A stretch of 64,000 nucleotides of DNA from Kribbella solani. GTDB taxonomy: Bacteria > Actinomycetota > Actinomycetes > Propionibacteriales > Kribbellaceae. This document shows positions 1 through 8,487 of the stretch, piece after piece (positions within the stretch are counted from its first letter, which is position 1; the number at the start of each line of letters is the position of its first letter). The notes under the pieces were generated by a model. It ran no database searches, had not been told where the DNA came from, and saw nothing but the letters and a program-made list of their open reading frames with translations. The stretch lies in assembly GCF_014205295.1 (NCBI RefSeq), contig NZ_JACHNF010000001.1, positions 5,394,001 through 5,458,000 on the forward strand. Direction: 5' to 3'. The position numbers were made by a program, and so were the translations under genes.

Positions 1-30
1 CCGGCTAGGATCGATCTAACAATGCGAACA

Positions 31-45
31 TTATCAGATTGATAA
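31..45. promoter_or_regulatory. Palindromic operator at the start of the first gene
   Basis: A perfect inverted repeat TTATCA-GAT-TGATAA ends three bases before the ATG of the wHTH regulator. It is AT-rich in a 70% GC context. An autoregulatory operator is the simplest reading, because the following gene encodes a DNA-binding protein. Binding is inferred from position only. Confidence 0.5.
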
Positions 46-47
46 TA

Positions 48-632
48 ATGATGCCAAAGAACCCCAAGGAACCAGCAGAGACGGCGGAGCGGGGTGGTCA
101 GCCATCGGTCGCGGACGTCGTCATGCACCCGGTCCGGCTGCGGATCATCCAGCAGCTCGGCGGCCGCGAGCTGACCACGGCCGCCCTCCGCGAGCTGCTG
201 CCCGACATCACCCCGGCCACGCTGTACCGGCACGTCGCCGCCCTGGTCGAGGCGGGCATCCTGTCCGTCGTCGCAGAACGGCGCGTCCGCGGCGCCGTCG
301 AGCGCACCCTCGCGCTCGGCGAACGCGTCGCACAGGTCGACCAGCAGGAGCTGCAGGCGATGAGCACCGCCCAGCTCCGCGACTCGGTGCTGACCTTCCT
401 CGGGCACTTCGCCGAGGACTTCGACCGGTTCCTGGCCGCCGACCCCGAGCTGCGGAACCTGTTCGGGATCGGGCAGACGATGCTGTACGTGAACACCGAC
501 GACCTTGCCCAGCTCCAGGCCGACCTGACCGAACTGCTCGCCCCGTACCGCGCCGAGAAACCCGGACGTCAACGCGTCACCCTGACGACCGCGCTGATCC
601 CCTCGCAGGAGCCGCTCCCCTCACAGGATTAG
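48..632 (+). CDS. Winged-helix transcriptional regulator (ArsR-like HTH)
   Basis: A 194-residue protein. Residues about 25-85 form a winged HTH of the ArsR/helix_turn_helix type (start HPVRLRIIQQL, recognition helix around TPATLYRHVAALVEAGIL). The C-terminal half is a helical part of the kind that dimerises or binds ligand in such regulators. Two adjacent ATG codons at 48 and 51 are possible starts; no Shine-Dalgarno sequence is visible and the palindrome at 31-45 touches the start, so transcription may be leaderless. The target is probably itself and a neighbour; no ligand can be named. Confidence 0.75.
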   Translation: MMPKNPKEPAETAERGGQPSVADVVMHPVRLRIIQQLGGRELTTAALRELLPDITPATLYRHVAALVEAGILSVVAERRVRGAVERTLALGERVAQVDQQELQAMSTAQLRDSVLTFLGHFAEDFDRFLAADPELRNLFGIGQTMLYVNTDDLAQLQADLTELLAPYRAEKPGRQRVTLTTALIPSQEPLPSQD

Positions 633-653
633 GCGCCGGCGCGTTCCATCAGC

Positions 654-1142
654 ATGAACAGGCATGCGGTAGTCAGCACCCGGATCGGGGAACTCACGGT
701 GGTGGTGTCGGAGCAGACGCTGGTCGGCGTCTACTTCCCGCATCACTGGGTCAAGCCGACGGCGGAAACCCTCGGCGAACGGGTCGAGGCCGACGCGTTC
801 GTCACGACGGTCGTCGAGCAACTGGAGGCGTACTTCACGGGTCAGCGGCGGACGTTCGACCTCCCGACCCGGCTGGAAGGTACCGACTTCCAGCGACGGG
901 TCTGGTCGGTGCTGGCGGAGATCCCGTACGGGGAGACGACCACGTACGGCGCGATCGCCACGCGGCTGGGTGAACCCGCCCAGGCGGTCGGCAAGGCAGT
1001 CGGCCAGAACCCACTGTCGATCGTCATCCCCTGCCACCGGGTCATCGGCAAAAACGGCTCGCTCACCGGTTACGCCGGCGGCCTCACCAACAAACAGTTC
1101 CTCCTGGACCTGGAACAGCCAGTCGGCGCACGGTTGTTCTGA
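654..1142 (+). CDS. ogt: Methylated-DNA--protein-cysteine methyltransferase
   Basis: A 162-residue O6-alkylguanine-DNA alkyltransferase that transfers the alkyl group from O6-methylguanine to its own cysteine in a suicide reaction. The hallmark IPCHRVI motif is present with the acceptor Cys at about residue 126, preceded by the wHTH DNA-binding segment (IPYGETTTYGAIA, residues about 84-96). Length matches the stand-alone Ogt family. It sits 21 bp after the wHTH regulator on the same strand and may be co-transcribed with it. Confidence 0.95.
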   Translation: MNRHAVVSTRIGELTVVVSEQTLVGVYFPHHWVKPTAETLGERVEADAFVTTVVEQLEAYFTGQRRTFDLPTRLEGTDFQRRVWSVLAEIPYGETTTYGAIATRLGEPAQAVGKAVGQNPLSIVIPCHRVIGKNGSLTGYAGGLTNKQFLLDLEQPVGARLF

Positions 1143-1163
1143 GTTGGTGTTGCAGGCGGGTGA

Positions 1164-1622
1164 TCAAGAGAAGTCGCCTACCTGTTCGGCGTACCAGTCG
1201 AGTTCGATGAGGTGTTCGGCGATGACCCGGAGCGTCCAGTTCGGGGTGCGGTCCTTGTCCCATTCGGCCGGGTCGAGGGCCGCGTACCGGAGCTCGAACG
1301 TCCGCGCGAGCCGGCGCAACCGCTGCTCGGCCTCGCGGACGTCCGCTTCGGTGAACGGCGCGAGGTCCGCGGTGGACGTCACTGAACTCGCGTGCCACTC
1401 GTCGGGTTGCGTCGGCACACCCGCCAGCAGCGCCTCCACCTCCGCGAGATGATCGATCATGTGGTCGGCGATCCGCCGCACCGCCTTGTGCGGCGTGAAG
1501 ATGCGGTCGTCGTCCGAGACCCGCGGCTCACCGTCCCAGGCCGGCCAGGTGACGACAAACTTCAACGCCCGCTCAACCGCCTGCACAACGAGCTCACCAG
1601 GGTTTTCCGCGTTCTGTGTCAT
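1164..1622 (-). CDS. DinB-like four-helix protein
   Basis: A 152-residue protein. It contains the helix pattern of the DinB/YfiT superfamily, with histidines spaced as in the metal site (RRIADHMIDHLAEVE near residue 50, and VIAEHLIELDWY near residue 140). The ATG at 1622 gives MTQNAENPGE and fits the family length; a much longer reading frame upstream overlaps the next gene and is rejected. Such proteins are often metal-dependent thiol transferases, but no substrate can be assigned. It is 10 bp downstream of the DUF72 gene, so the two likely form one transcript. Confidence 0.7.
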   Translation of the reverse strand: MTQNAENPGELVVQAVERALKFVVTWPAWDGEPRVSDDDRIFTPHKAVRRIADHMIDHLAEVEALLAGVPTQPDEWHASSVTSTADLAPFTEADVREAEQRLRRLARTFELRYAALDPAEWDKDRTPNWTLRVIAEHLIELDWYAEQVGDFS

Positions 1623-1632
1623 GCCGCCGACG

Positions 1633-2502
1633 CTAAGCCCGGCACGCTTCGGCCTCCACCGAACTGATCCCGAGCCGCCCCGCCAGCCCCTCGGCGTCGT
1701 ACGGCGCCCGCACCTTCGCGTCATTGTCGAAATAGACGAACGCGGCGCACTTCCACGACCGGATCTTCCGCGCCCACCGATCGAGCGACTTCCCGTCGTA
1801 CCCACTGACATACAATTCGTCCGCACCGTGCAGCCGGACGTACGCGAAATCCGCCGTCACCGCATCGAACATCGGCCATTTACCCGCCGAGTCCGCACAA
1901 ACCACCGCCACGTCATGCGCACGCGCCAACTCAAGGAAACCGGTGGTTTTGAAGCTGTCATGGCGTACTTCGATCGCGTACCGCAGTGGAATGTCGACGG
2001 CGCATTCGAGCAGTGCCCGGCCCTCCATCCGTTCGTCATGCCCTTTCGCGACCTCGGCCGCGGCAGTCGTGGTACGCGGCAACTGCTCGAAAAAGGCGGC
2101 GCAGCGATCGGCGTCGTACTGGAAATTCGGCGGCAACTGCCACAGCACCGGACCGAGTTTGTTGCCTAACGCAAAGACCCCGGACGCGAAGAAGTTGGCC
2201 AGCGGCGCGTCCACGTCGGCGAGCCGTTTCACATGCGTGACGAACCGCGGCCCCTTGACCGAAAAGACGAACCCGTCAGGCGTTTCATCATGCCAGCGCT
2301 GGTACGAGGCGGGCCGTTGCAGTGCGTAGAACGACCCGTTGAGCTCGATCGAGTTCAGCCGACCGGCCGCGTACTCGAGCTCGGCACGCTGCGGCAGCCC
2401 CTCGGGGTAGTACGTCTTCCGCCACGGCGGGTAACGCCACCCCGAAATACCCACCCGGTACGGTCCATCCGGCCAGCTCATGCTCCGATTATGATCACCC
2501 AT
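1633..2502 (-). CDS. DUF72 family protein (YecE-like TIM barrel)
   Basis: A 289-residue protein with the DUF72 pattern: an N-terminal GISGWRYPPWRKTYYPEGL, the NSIELNGSFYALQ stretch, SVKGPRFVTH, a central WQLPPNF, AIEVRHDSF and a C-terminal FVYFDNDAKVRAP. DUF72 proteins are TIM barrels related to xylose-isomerase-like folds and their reaction is unknown. Length is normal. ATG at 2502 has GGGGA seven bases upstream; an internal ATG at 2481 is the alternative. Confidence 0.9.
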   Translation of the reverse strand: MGDHNRSMSWPDGPYRVGISGWRYPPWRKTYYPEGLPQRAELEYAAGRLNSIELNGSFYALQRPASYQRWHDETPDGFVFSVKGPRFVTHVKRLADVDAPLANFFASGVFALGNKLGPVLWQLPPNFQYDADRCAAFFEQLPRTTTAAAEVAKGHDERMEGRALLECAVDIPLRYAIEVRHDSFKTTGFLELARAHDVAVVCADSAGKWPMFDAVTADFAYVRLHGADELYVSGYDGKSLDRWARKIRSWKCAAFVYFDNDAKVRAPYDAEGLAGRLGISSVEAEACRA

Positions 2503-3191
2503 GCAGTCCCCGCCGCGTACGCCTCCGACCCTGGTCAGTAATCATCCGCCTCCAAACGCAAACCGCCGGCACGCAGAACGTCAGATATAGCGTGACGAGG
2601 ACACCGCGCGCAGCGTGAGGCCGCGATCAGCCGCTGTGGCTCAAGGCGGCGCGTGCTCAGCGTCGGTCGGTCGCCGGGCTTCGCGCGGGTCGCCGGGCTT
2701 CGCTGACGAGGTTGCCTGCTCAGGTGGAGGGTTGCCCCCTCAAATTCTGAGGGGGCAACCCGGCACTTCGAGGGAGAACCCCCAGCGGGCGAGTGGTCGG
2801 TGGAGCGGTGCGATGAGCTGGACCCGATCGGCGTGCCGGATTCCACCACCCTCGCCCGCGCCGCGCCCAGTGGTACCGCGCTGGACCGTGCCGCGCTTCG
2901 GCGGGGTGTGGTGCTTGCGCGGCGCCTCAGTCAGCTCACCCGGGCCGGCTCGTGGTCCCGCCTGTCCCCTGCTCAGCACACCTCGGTGACCCAGAACGCG
3001 CCACCGCCCTCCTCCACCTCCTGGACTGACACCGTCCCCACGCCGACGTCATCCTCACGGCGACGCCAGCCGACGGGCGTCGGCTGCCGGGCGAGCTCGG
3101 CTCCCCAGCGCCACCCCCGCCGCGGTACGCCCAACCATGCCCGCACCGAGCGATTCGGCTCCCCGCCGGACTCAGCCGCGCGGGATCCGGA
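2503..3191. other. Intergenic region without a convincing gene
   Basis: Nearly 690 bp. Open frames exist on both strands, but their products are Arg/Pro/Ser-rich and lack start signals. The segment holds a strong hairpin (2729-2761) and two copies of GTCGCCGGGCTTCGC around 2670-2700. On the minus strand, frame 3155 to 2980 could encode about 57 residues ending GAFWVTEVC; it reads like the tail of a protein but has no ribosome binding site, so it may be a remnant. Confidence 0.5.
2729..2761. repeat. Perfect 14-bp inverted repeat, 5-nt loop
   Basis: GGGTTGCCCCCTCA and its exact complement flank AATTC. No T-tract follows on either strand, so it is not a classical intrinsic terminator, and it lies in a gene-poor stretch. 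It could be a dispersed REP-like palindrome or a structured RNA segment. Confidence 0.6.
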
Positions 3192-3572
3192 TCAGGTCGG
3201 GATCCACTTCGGCCACCACGGGGGTACGTTCCCCGGACAGGTGCCGTGTGCGCCGGCCGGTGTCCCCTGCCACGAGAACAGCGCCAGGTCCGCTATCGCG
3301 ATCGCGATCGCCGCGGCGACCAGCGAGAACAGGAACGCCTTGCCCGCATACCGGAACACGATCGTGAACAGCACCAGGTTGACGATCAGCGCGAGCGGCA
3401 ACCCGAGGAACAGCAGCGTCAGCCCGTTCGGCACGCTGCCGATGTCGACATGGCAGGTCTTCCACGCCCGCGACGTGATCACCACCAGCCCGAACGCCGC
3501 CCCACCACCGAGCACCACCGCAAGGAACGACTCCCCCTTGCTCCCCTTCGCCGCAAACGCCATGAGGATCAC
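3192..3572 (-). CDS. Small integral membrane protein
   Basis: A 126-residue protein with three predicted membrane helices (about residues 17-35, 50-72 and 77-98) and a short Cys/Trp/Pro tail (CPGNVPPWWPKWIPT). No family is recognised. The ATG at 3572 or the ATG three codons further (3563) could start it. Composition is clearly that of a membrane protein and codon use has high GC at third positions, so it is probably expressed. Confidence 0.65.
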   Translation of the reverse strand: MILMAFAAKGSKGESFLAVVLGGGAAFGLVVITSRAWKTCHVDIGSVPNGLTLLFLGLPLALIVNLVLFTIVFRYAGKAFLFSLVAAAIAIAIADLALFSWQGTPAGAHGTCPGNVPPWWPKWIPT

Positions 3573-3734
3573 GGTAAGTGATCCACCACCCCACTTTCAG
3601 CCCGAGCCGCGCGTACACCCCCTGACACACTGCCCAGCACGGCCGCCAAGCACCGAACGACCGCAAATTCCACCTCGACTTACACCGTGAGAGCACCCAG
3701 CCCACACGCGCCGCCGAGCGCTCCCTGTCAGCCG

Positions 3735-4046
3735 TCAGCAGGTCTCCTCGACGACCAGCAACTTCTGTCCCGCCGCGTTCCTGAACTCGGCGACCCGGAA
3801 CTCCACAAAGTCCTCCGTCTTCCCCCGCTCGAACACCCCCACCCGCTCAAGCAACCCGCCCCGCTCAGCCGACGGCACCTCGCGTACATCGTCCAGGTAA
3901 ACGTGCAACACCCGCACCCCCGAATCACGCCCCAACCGCGCAACCCGCTTCCCCTGCACTTCCCCGCCCCGCATCCACCAGCGCACCCCGTCGCCGTCCA
4001 CCCACTCCCGATCCCTGACCACCGACGGATACTGCCGCTCATCCAT
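3735..4046 (-). CDS. Hypothetical small soluble protein
   Basis: A 103-residue acidic/basic mixed protein (start MDERQYPSVV, end LLVVEETC). ATG at 4046 has GGAGG ten bases upstream, which decides the start and makes this frame more likely than the overlapping Gly/Arg-rich minus-strand frame. No family is recognised; the repeated charged beta-strand pattern resembles small DUFs of unknown role. Nothing in the flanks suggests a pathway. The 250 bp between this gene and 4300 hold no supported gene. Confidence 0.6.
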   Translation of the reverse strand: MDERQYPSVVRDREWVDGDGVRWWMRGGEVQGKRVARLGRDSGVRVLHVYLDDVREVPSAERGGLLERVGVFERGKTEDFVEFRVAEFRNAAGQKLLVVEETC

Positions 4047-4299
4047 ACCCACACCCCCTCCGGACTACCTGAAGTACAGGAATTGTCTCCTCAACGTCGT
4101 ACGTCGGCCTCTGCGAGCGCTTGCTGACCGGTAACCCGACGACGAGTCGCGCGCGGGCCTCGCCCGTGTCAACGCGACCCGAGGACCAATCGACGCGGCA
4201 GTACAGGACCGCGTACGCCGGGTGCTGATCGTCTCCTTGACCTGGCCCGGCACGAGAACTCCGCGCGCCTGACCGTCGTTCCGTGGCGAGGGAGCCGGG

Positions 4300-4857
4300 T
4301 CAGTTTGTCCAGCGTTGGATTCGGCCGGGTACGCCGCGGGCGGTCTGGTGGTACTCGGCCAGCAGCACCTCGAGCGCCGGCTGCACGTGCTCGGCGCCGG
4401 GCGTCAGCAGGAACGGGAGCACGAGCGGCGGCGCCGGCTGTCCGTCCGGGGCGACCAGTTCGAGCTGCACCCGGGTGTACGTGACGCCGCGGCTGATCGA
4501 GTAGTCCATCCGGATCTCGGAGATCTCCGCCCAACTCACTCGCCGCCTGCGCCGCGCGATTCCATCGCGGTCGACAACAACCCGCACCCGCGGTACCAGC
4601 AGCCAGATCGCCCACCCCAGCAACCCCAGCGCCGGACCGACAAACACCGCACCGATCACAACCGGCATCTCCGGGTTAGGGCTGGTGAACGAGAACCCGA
4701 ACACCCCCACCAGCACCAGGACCGCGCCCAGCACCCCGGCAACCGCCCGCCCCGACGATCGCAACCGAAACGCACCCACCCGCTGAAACTCCCCAATCAA
4801 CCGTTCAGTCTCCACCGAAAGCCCTCGACTGACGGGAGGTTGAGATGGCGATTCCAC
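4300..4857 (-). CDS. Membrane protein with PH-like C-terminal domain
   Basis: A 185-residue protein with two membrane helices (about 36-56 and 64-88) followed by a soluble domain beginning VRVVVDRDGIARRRRRVSWAEI. That VDRDGI...RxVSWAEI pattern is typical of actinobacterial PH (bPH-like) domains on two-helix membrane proteins. The function of the family is unknown. A similar architecture occurs at 33822-34271. It is 10 bp downstream of the methyltransferase stop and probably shares its transcript. Confidence 0.7.
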   Translation of the reverse strand: MESPSQPPVSRGLSVETERLIGEFQRVGAFRLRSSGRAVAGVLGAVLVLVGVFGFSFTSPNPEMPVVIGAVFVGPALGLLGWAIWLLVPRVRVVVDRDGIARRRRRVSWAEISEIRMDYSISRGVTYTRVQLELVAPDGQPAPPLVLPFLLTPGAEHVQPALEVLLAEYHQTARGVPGRIQRWTN

Positions 4858-4867
4858 CCCTCGGACC

Positions 4868-5671
4868 CTACGCCAGCGGGTTGCCCGGGGAGGTGATCAG
4901 GATCAGGGAACCGTTGAAGTGCGGTTGGTTGCGCAGGGCGCCGTACTTGGCGTCCCACCGGCCGTTGAACAGGTCGTTGCCGAGGGTGGTTTCGAAGCGT
5001 TCGTGGACCTCCGGCGCGACAAAGCTCCAGGCGGAGTTGGCCAGGCGGGCGCCGGGGTCGAGGAGGCGTTCGGGTCTGCCGTAGTACGCCTCGCCGAAGC
5101 CGTCGACGCACTGCAGCGGGATCGGCAGTGGCGTCGCGGTACCGCCACCGAGGCCGGTCAGGATCGCGTCGATCGTCGGGTACCGGCGGGCTTCGGTGTC
5201 GATCGCCTCGGGCGCGTAGTCGTACAGCCAGAACTTGCGCAGCGCGGTCGGATCGCAGGTCAGGACCACGACCGGGCCGCGGGTGACCCGGCGTACTTCA
5301 CCGAGTCCGCGGCCCAGATCCGACCACTGATGCACCGTGAACGTCGCCATCGCGGCGTCGAACGTGTCGTCGTCGAACGGGAGCTCCTCGGCCGTACCGT
5401 CGATCGCGGCAACCCGATCGGCCGGGCGCTGGGCGCGCATCTTCGCGGACGGTTCGATCGCGGTCACGTCAAGATCGCGCGGCTCGTACGAGCCGGCACC
5501 CGCACCGACGTTGAGAACCGTCCGCGCGGCGCCGAACGCACCCCGAATCGCAGCCTCGAACGCTGGCTCCGGCTGCCGGTACGAGGTGTACCCAACCCCG
5601 ATCCGCCCGTAGTCCGCGTCACCGGCACTACCATCCGCCAATCTTCTCCCCTTGGGTCCCTGGCCGCCCAT
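4868..5671 (-). CDS. Class I SAM-dependent methyltransferase
   Basis: A 267-residue protein with the SAM-binding motif I VLNVGAGAGSYEP (about residue 50), an acidic end of strand beta2 (VTAIEPS), and motif II/post-I (LPFDDDTFDAAMATFTVHQW). It belongs to the Methyltransf_11 family; the acceptor is unknown. ATG at 5671 is chosen because GGAGGAG lies four bases upstream; the open frame continues 27 bp further. The hyphenated palindrome at 5690-5706 lies just upstream. Confidence 0.88.
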   Translation of the reverse strand: MGGQGPKGRRLADGSAGDADYGRIGVGYTSYRQPEPAFEAAIRGAFGAARTVLNVGAGAGSYEPRDLDVTAIEPSAKMRAQRPADRVAAIDGTAEELPFDDDTFDAAMATFTVHQWSDLGRGLGEVRRVTRGPVVVLTCDPTALRKFWLYDYAPEAIDTEARRYPTIDAILTGLGGGTATPLPIPLQCVDGFGEAYYGRPERLLDPGARLANSAWSFVAPEVHERFETTLGNDLFNGRWDAKYGALRNQPHFNGSLILITSPGNPLA

Positions 5672-5689
5672 CAAACTCCTCCACAAGTA

Positions 5690-5706
5690 AGTTCCCAACA
5701 GGAACT
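5690..5706. promoter_or_regulatory. Inverted repeat AGTTCC-N5-GGAACT upstream of methyltransferase
   Basis: Perfect 6-bp arms 20 bp upstream of the methyltransferase start and about 55 bp upstream of the divergent VOC gene. The placement between two divergent genes suits a repressor operator. The cognate regulator is not evident nearby. Confidence 0.4.
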
Positions 5707-5761
5707 ATATCCCGGCGCAAACCCCATGCGGTGGGGTTGGGTTGGGCTTTATGGTTGGGCA

Positions 5762-6196
5762 ATGGCGTCGGTCAGGCAGGTTCAGGTCACGTTCGATTGT
5801 GCGGAGCCGGAGCGGGTGGCTCGGTTCTGGTGTGAGGTGCTTGGGTACGTCGTGCCGCCGGCGCCGAAGGGGTTCGACAGCTGGGAAGCGTGGGACCGGG
5901 CGCAGCCGGCTGAGCGACAGGGCCGGGCGTTCGCGTGTATGGATCCGAACGGGGTGGGTCCGCGGCTGTTCTTCCAGCGCGTACCCGAGGGCAAGGTCGT
6001 GAAGAACCGGGTGCATCTCGACGTACGCGTCGCGACCGGGCTTGTCGGAGCGGAACGCATCGCGGCGCTCGAGGCCGAATGCGCCCGACTGATCCCGCTG
6101 GGCGCGACCCGGCTGGAGCTCCTGGTCGCCGACGAAGAAAACGAATCCTGCCTGGTAATGCAGGACGTCGAAGGCAACGAATTCTGCCTCGACTGA
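5762..6196 (+). CDS. VOC family (glyoxalase-like) protein
   Basis: A 144-residue protein with one vicinal-oxygen-chelate fold: N-terminal VQVTFDCAEPERVARFWCEVLGY, central CMDPNGVGPRLFFQRVPEGKVVKNRVHLDV and C-terminal CLVMQDVEGNEFCL. It matches the actinobacterial 'glyoxalase-like' group that often acts in resistance or detoxification; no substrate is evident. The ATG at 5762 begins MASVRQVQVTF and fits family length; the long upstream open frame is antisense to the methyltransferase. Confidence 0.88.
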   Translation: MASVRQVQVTFDCAEPERVARFWCEVLGYVVPPAPKGFDSWEAWDRAQPAERQGRAFACMDPNGVGPRLFFQRVPEGKVVKNRVHLDVRVATGLVGAERIAALEAECARLIPLGATRLELLVADEENESCLVMQDVEGNEFCLD

Positions 6197-6281
6197 ACGT
6201 CTTGGCCGGCATAGATTCTCCGTGACCGGTTGCCGGCCCGGTCCCAATGATGGTTCGCGGTGTACCGAAAACATCGCTCGT

Positions 6282-7052
6282 ATGGATGAATTTTCTGTTC
6301 TGACCCTGGGATTCGATGTCCCGGGCAACAATCCGGACTGGCCGCTCGTCACCATCCTGGTCGACGGGAAGAACCCGTTCGCCAAGGTCGCCCCGGACTG
6401 GCAAGGGTTCGATCCGGCCGACCTGTTCGGCCCACCCAGGCCAGCGGGTCCGGCTTCGCGTAGTACGTCAGCGCCATCGCGTACGCCGGTCCGCCGCCCG
6501 CTCGTACCCGTGCTTCCGGGCGGTCATCGGGCGGCCGTGTACCGGTGTTCTTGTGGTGAGCCTGGTTGTGGCGTCATCGCGCCGCTCATCGTCGCCTCGC
6601 CCGACCACGCACGCATCTCTTGGGTCGACTTTCGCGACTACACCGGCGTCTTCGACGCTCCGCTCGCGCCGGCCGCCGCCGATTACGGCGGTACGCCTTG
6701 GCCGCTCCCGGACCTGCACTTCGCGCGCGACCAGTACCTGCGCGAGGTACGCCGCGCCACCGACGACCGCTCCTGGGAAACCCCACGCCGCCGGACCGCG
6801 CGCTTCCTCGAGGCGCACCTCCGGCCGCGCGGGCCCGTACTGCCGCCGGGGCTGACCCTCAACTGGATCGTCCCGGCGTGGGAGCGACCGGGCATGCTGC
6901 TCTCGTTCGAACAACCGCCGGCGAATGTGCCGGTTCAGCAACTGCTCCTGCTCAACAGCTCCGAACCAGACCCCGCCGAAGCCGCCGCGGATATGGCCGC
7001 GCGGTTCTTCTCCGTGTCCCCCGAAGACTGGGTAAGAGAGTTCGGGTACTGA
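6282..7052 (+). CDS. Hypothetical protein with CxCxxxxC motif
   Basis: A 256-residue protein (start MDEFSVLTLGFDV). It contains YRCSCGEPGCGVI near residue 90, a possible metal knuckle, and ends SPEDWVREFGY. The C-terminal part (FFSVSPEDW) is seen in actinobacterial proteins of unknown function. No catalytic motif can be named. It lies 85 bp after the VOC gene on the same strand and 16 bp before the MazG-like gene, so a shared transcript is possible. Confidence 0.65.
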   Translation: MDEFSVLTLGFDVPGNNPDWPLVTILVDGKNPFAKVAPDWQGFDPADLFGPPRPAGPASRSTSAPSRTPVRRPLVPVLPGGHRAAVYRCSCGEPGCGVIAPLIVASPDHARISWVDFRDYTGVFDAPLAPAAADYGGTPWPLPDLHFARDQYLREVRRATDDRSWETPRRRTARFLEAHLRPRGPVLPPGLTLNWIVPAWERPGMLLSFEQPPANVPVQQLLLLNSSEPDPAEAAADMAARFFSVSPEDWVREFGY

Positions 7053-7068
7053 GTTCTATAGTTGCGCG

Positions 7069-7398
7069 GTGGAGATGAACTCGTACCAGCAGGCCGCGCT
7101 CCGTACCGCCGCGCCGAAGGAAAAGCACAACGAACTGTTCCACCTTCTGCTCGGCCTGGTAGGCGAAACGGGTGAAATCGCGGAAAAGGCGAAGAAGGTC
7201 GTCCGCGACAAAGACAGCGATTTCTCCCAATGGGACCGGGAAGATCTGACGAAAGAACTCGGCGACGTGCTGTGGTACACCGCCGTGATCGCCGACTATT
7301 TCGACATCCCCCTCGCGGAAGTCGCCGAACTCAACATCGCAAAACTCGCCGACCGCCAGAAACGAGCAGTCCTCGGCGGCAGCGGCGACAACCGCTGA
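7069..7398 (+). CDS. MazG-like nucleoside triphosphate pyrophosphohydrolase
   Basis: A 109-residue all-alpha NTP pyrophosphohydrolase. The EExxE-type metal site is visible in GLVGETGEIAEKAKK (about residues 28-42) and ELGDVLWYTAVIADY (about residues 65-79). Proteins of this size hydrolyse (d)NTPs to monophosphates and act in nucleotide pool sanitation. GTG at 7069 and ATG at 7075 are both possible starts. Confidence 0.88.
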   Translation: MEMNSYQQAALRTAAPKEKHNELFHLLLGLVGETGEIAEKAKKVVRDKDSDFSQWDREDLTKELGDVLWYTAVIADYFDIPLAEVAELNIAKLADRQKRAVLGGSGDNR

Positions 7399-7447
7399 CC
7401 AGAGCGCGGGGTCGCGTTGAGTGGGGGTGGGTTGGGAAGGTGGGAGC

Positions 7448-8203
7448 ATGTTGACACAGGCGGCCGACGGGGTTTGGGTGCGGCAGAGCGGGTGGGTGTG
7501 GAGCAATGCCACCGTCGTGCGTGGGGACGATGGGTTGATCCTCGTCGATCCCGGTATCGACGGGGCCGAGCTGGACGAGCTCGCCGATGACGTGGAGCGG
7601 CTCGGCGTACCGGTGGTGGCCGGGTTTTCCACTCATCCGCATTGGGACCATCTGCTCTGGCATTCCCGGTTCGGCGACGTACCGCGGTACGCGACGGCTG
7701 CCTGCGCGCAGACCGCCGGCGACGCCCGGGAGCGGGCGCAGGCGATGGCGGCGGAGAGCGCGTCCGGCATCCCGCTCGAGCTGATCGGCTTGATCACCCC
7801 GCTGCCCGCGGACGGCGGTCCCGTACCGGGCGAGCTCGTCGAACACGAAGGGCATGCCGTTGGCCACGCCGCAGTGCTCCTCGCGGACCGCGGCGTACTG
7901 ATCGCGGGCGACATGCTCTCCGACATCTTGATCCCGCTGCTCGACCCGCGAAGGCCGGGTCAGCTGGACGCGTACATGTCGGCGCTGGATCTGCTTGAGG
8001 CGGCCGCCCAGCACGCCACTGTTCTCATCCCCGGTCACGGAACTGTTGCCCAGGGCCCCGAAGTGGCGGCGCGGTTCGCTGCCGACCGGGCGTACCTCGA
8101 CGCGCTCGTGCAAGGAGACGGCACTGATCCGCGCCTGTCGCAGGAGTGGCTGGCCGGCCCCCACCAATCCAACCTGAACCAGGCCCGTCCCATTTCCGAC
8201 TGA
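7448..8203 (+). CDS. Metallo-beta-lactamase fold hydrolase
   Basis: A 251-residue protein with the zinc motif THPHWDH (HxHxDH with Pro inserted as in this superfamily, about residues 61-67), a distal GDMLSD aspartate and PGHG near the C-terminus. These are the standard ligands of the binuclear site. The substrate cannot be told. ATG at 7448 follows GGTGGGAG and gives a normal length; the frame is open a further 27 bp upstream. Confidence 0.88.
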   Translation: MLTQAADGVWVRQSGWVWSNATVVRGDDGLILVDPGIDGAELDELADDVERLGVPVVAGFSTHPHWDHLLWHSRFGDVPRYATAACAQTAGDARERAQAMAAESASGIPLELIGLITPLPADGGPVPGELVEHEGHAVGHAAVLLADRGVLIAGDMLSDILIPLLDPRRPGQLDAYMSALDLLEAAAQHATVLIPGHGTVAQGPEVAARFAADRAYLDALVQGDGTDPRLSQEWLAGPHQSNLNQARPISD

Positions 8204-8487
8204 TCAACGCCCTGCCACTACCTACCGGCGATCCCGCTGCGGACCGGTACCGAAGGACGGGTGGGGGTCGCCCGAGCGGGGAAACTCGGCGCGAGGCCCC
8301 GCGTGAAGGCGGCTCGATCACCCGGTCGGACGGCACCAAGGAGCGGAGCCCGGCCGACGACTACCCGTTCGTCGGTACGTCGACACAGGCCGGACTTCCT
8401 GGTCGGCGAGGAGATCACGTTGGTTGTCGGGGCACCCCTGCTTCGGGATGGGCACCTTCAGTGATCTGCTCGGGTTAGCCTCGGCGG

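Noticed and set aside
2740..3190. Minus-strand frames of 57-104 codons between DUF72 and the membrane protein
   Set aside because: No ribosome binding sites, poor composition; only a short tail looks protein-like.
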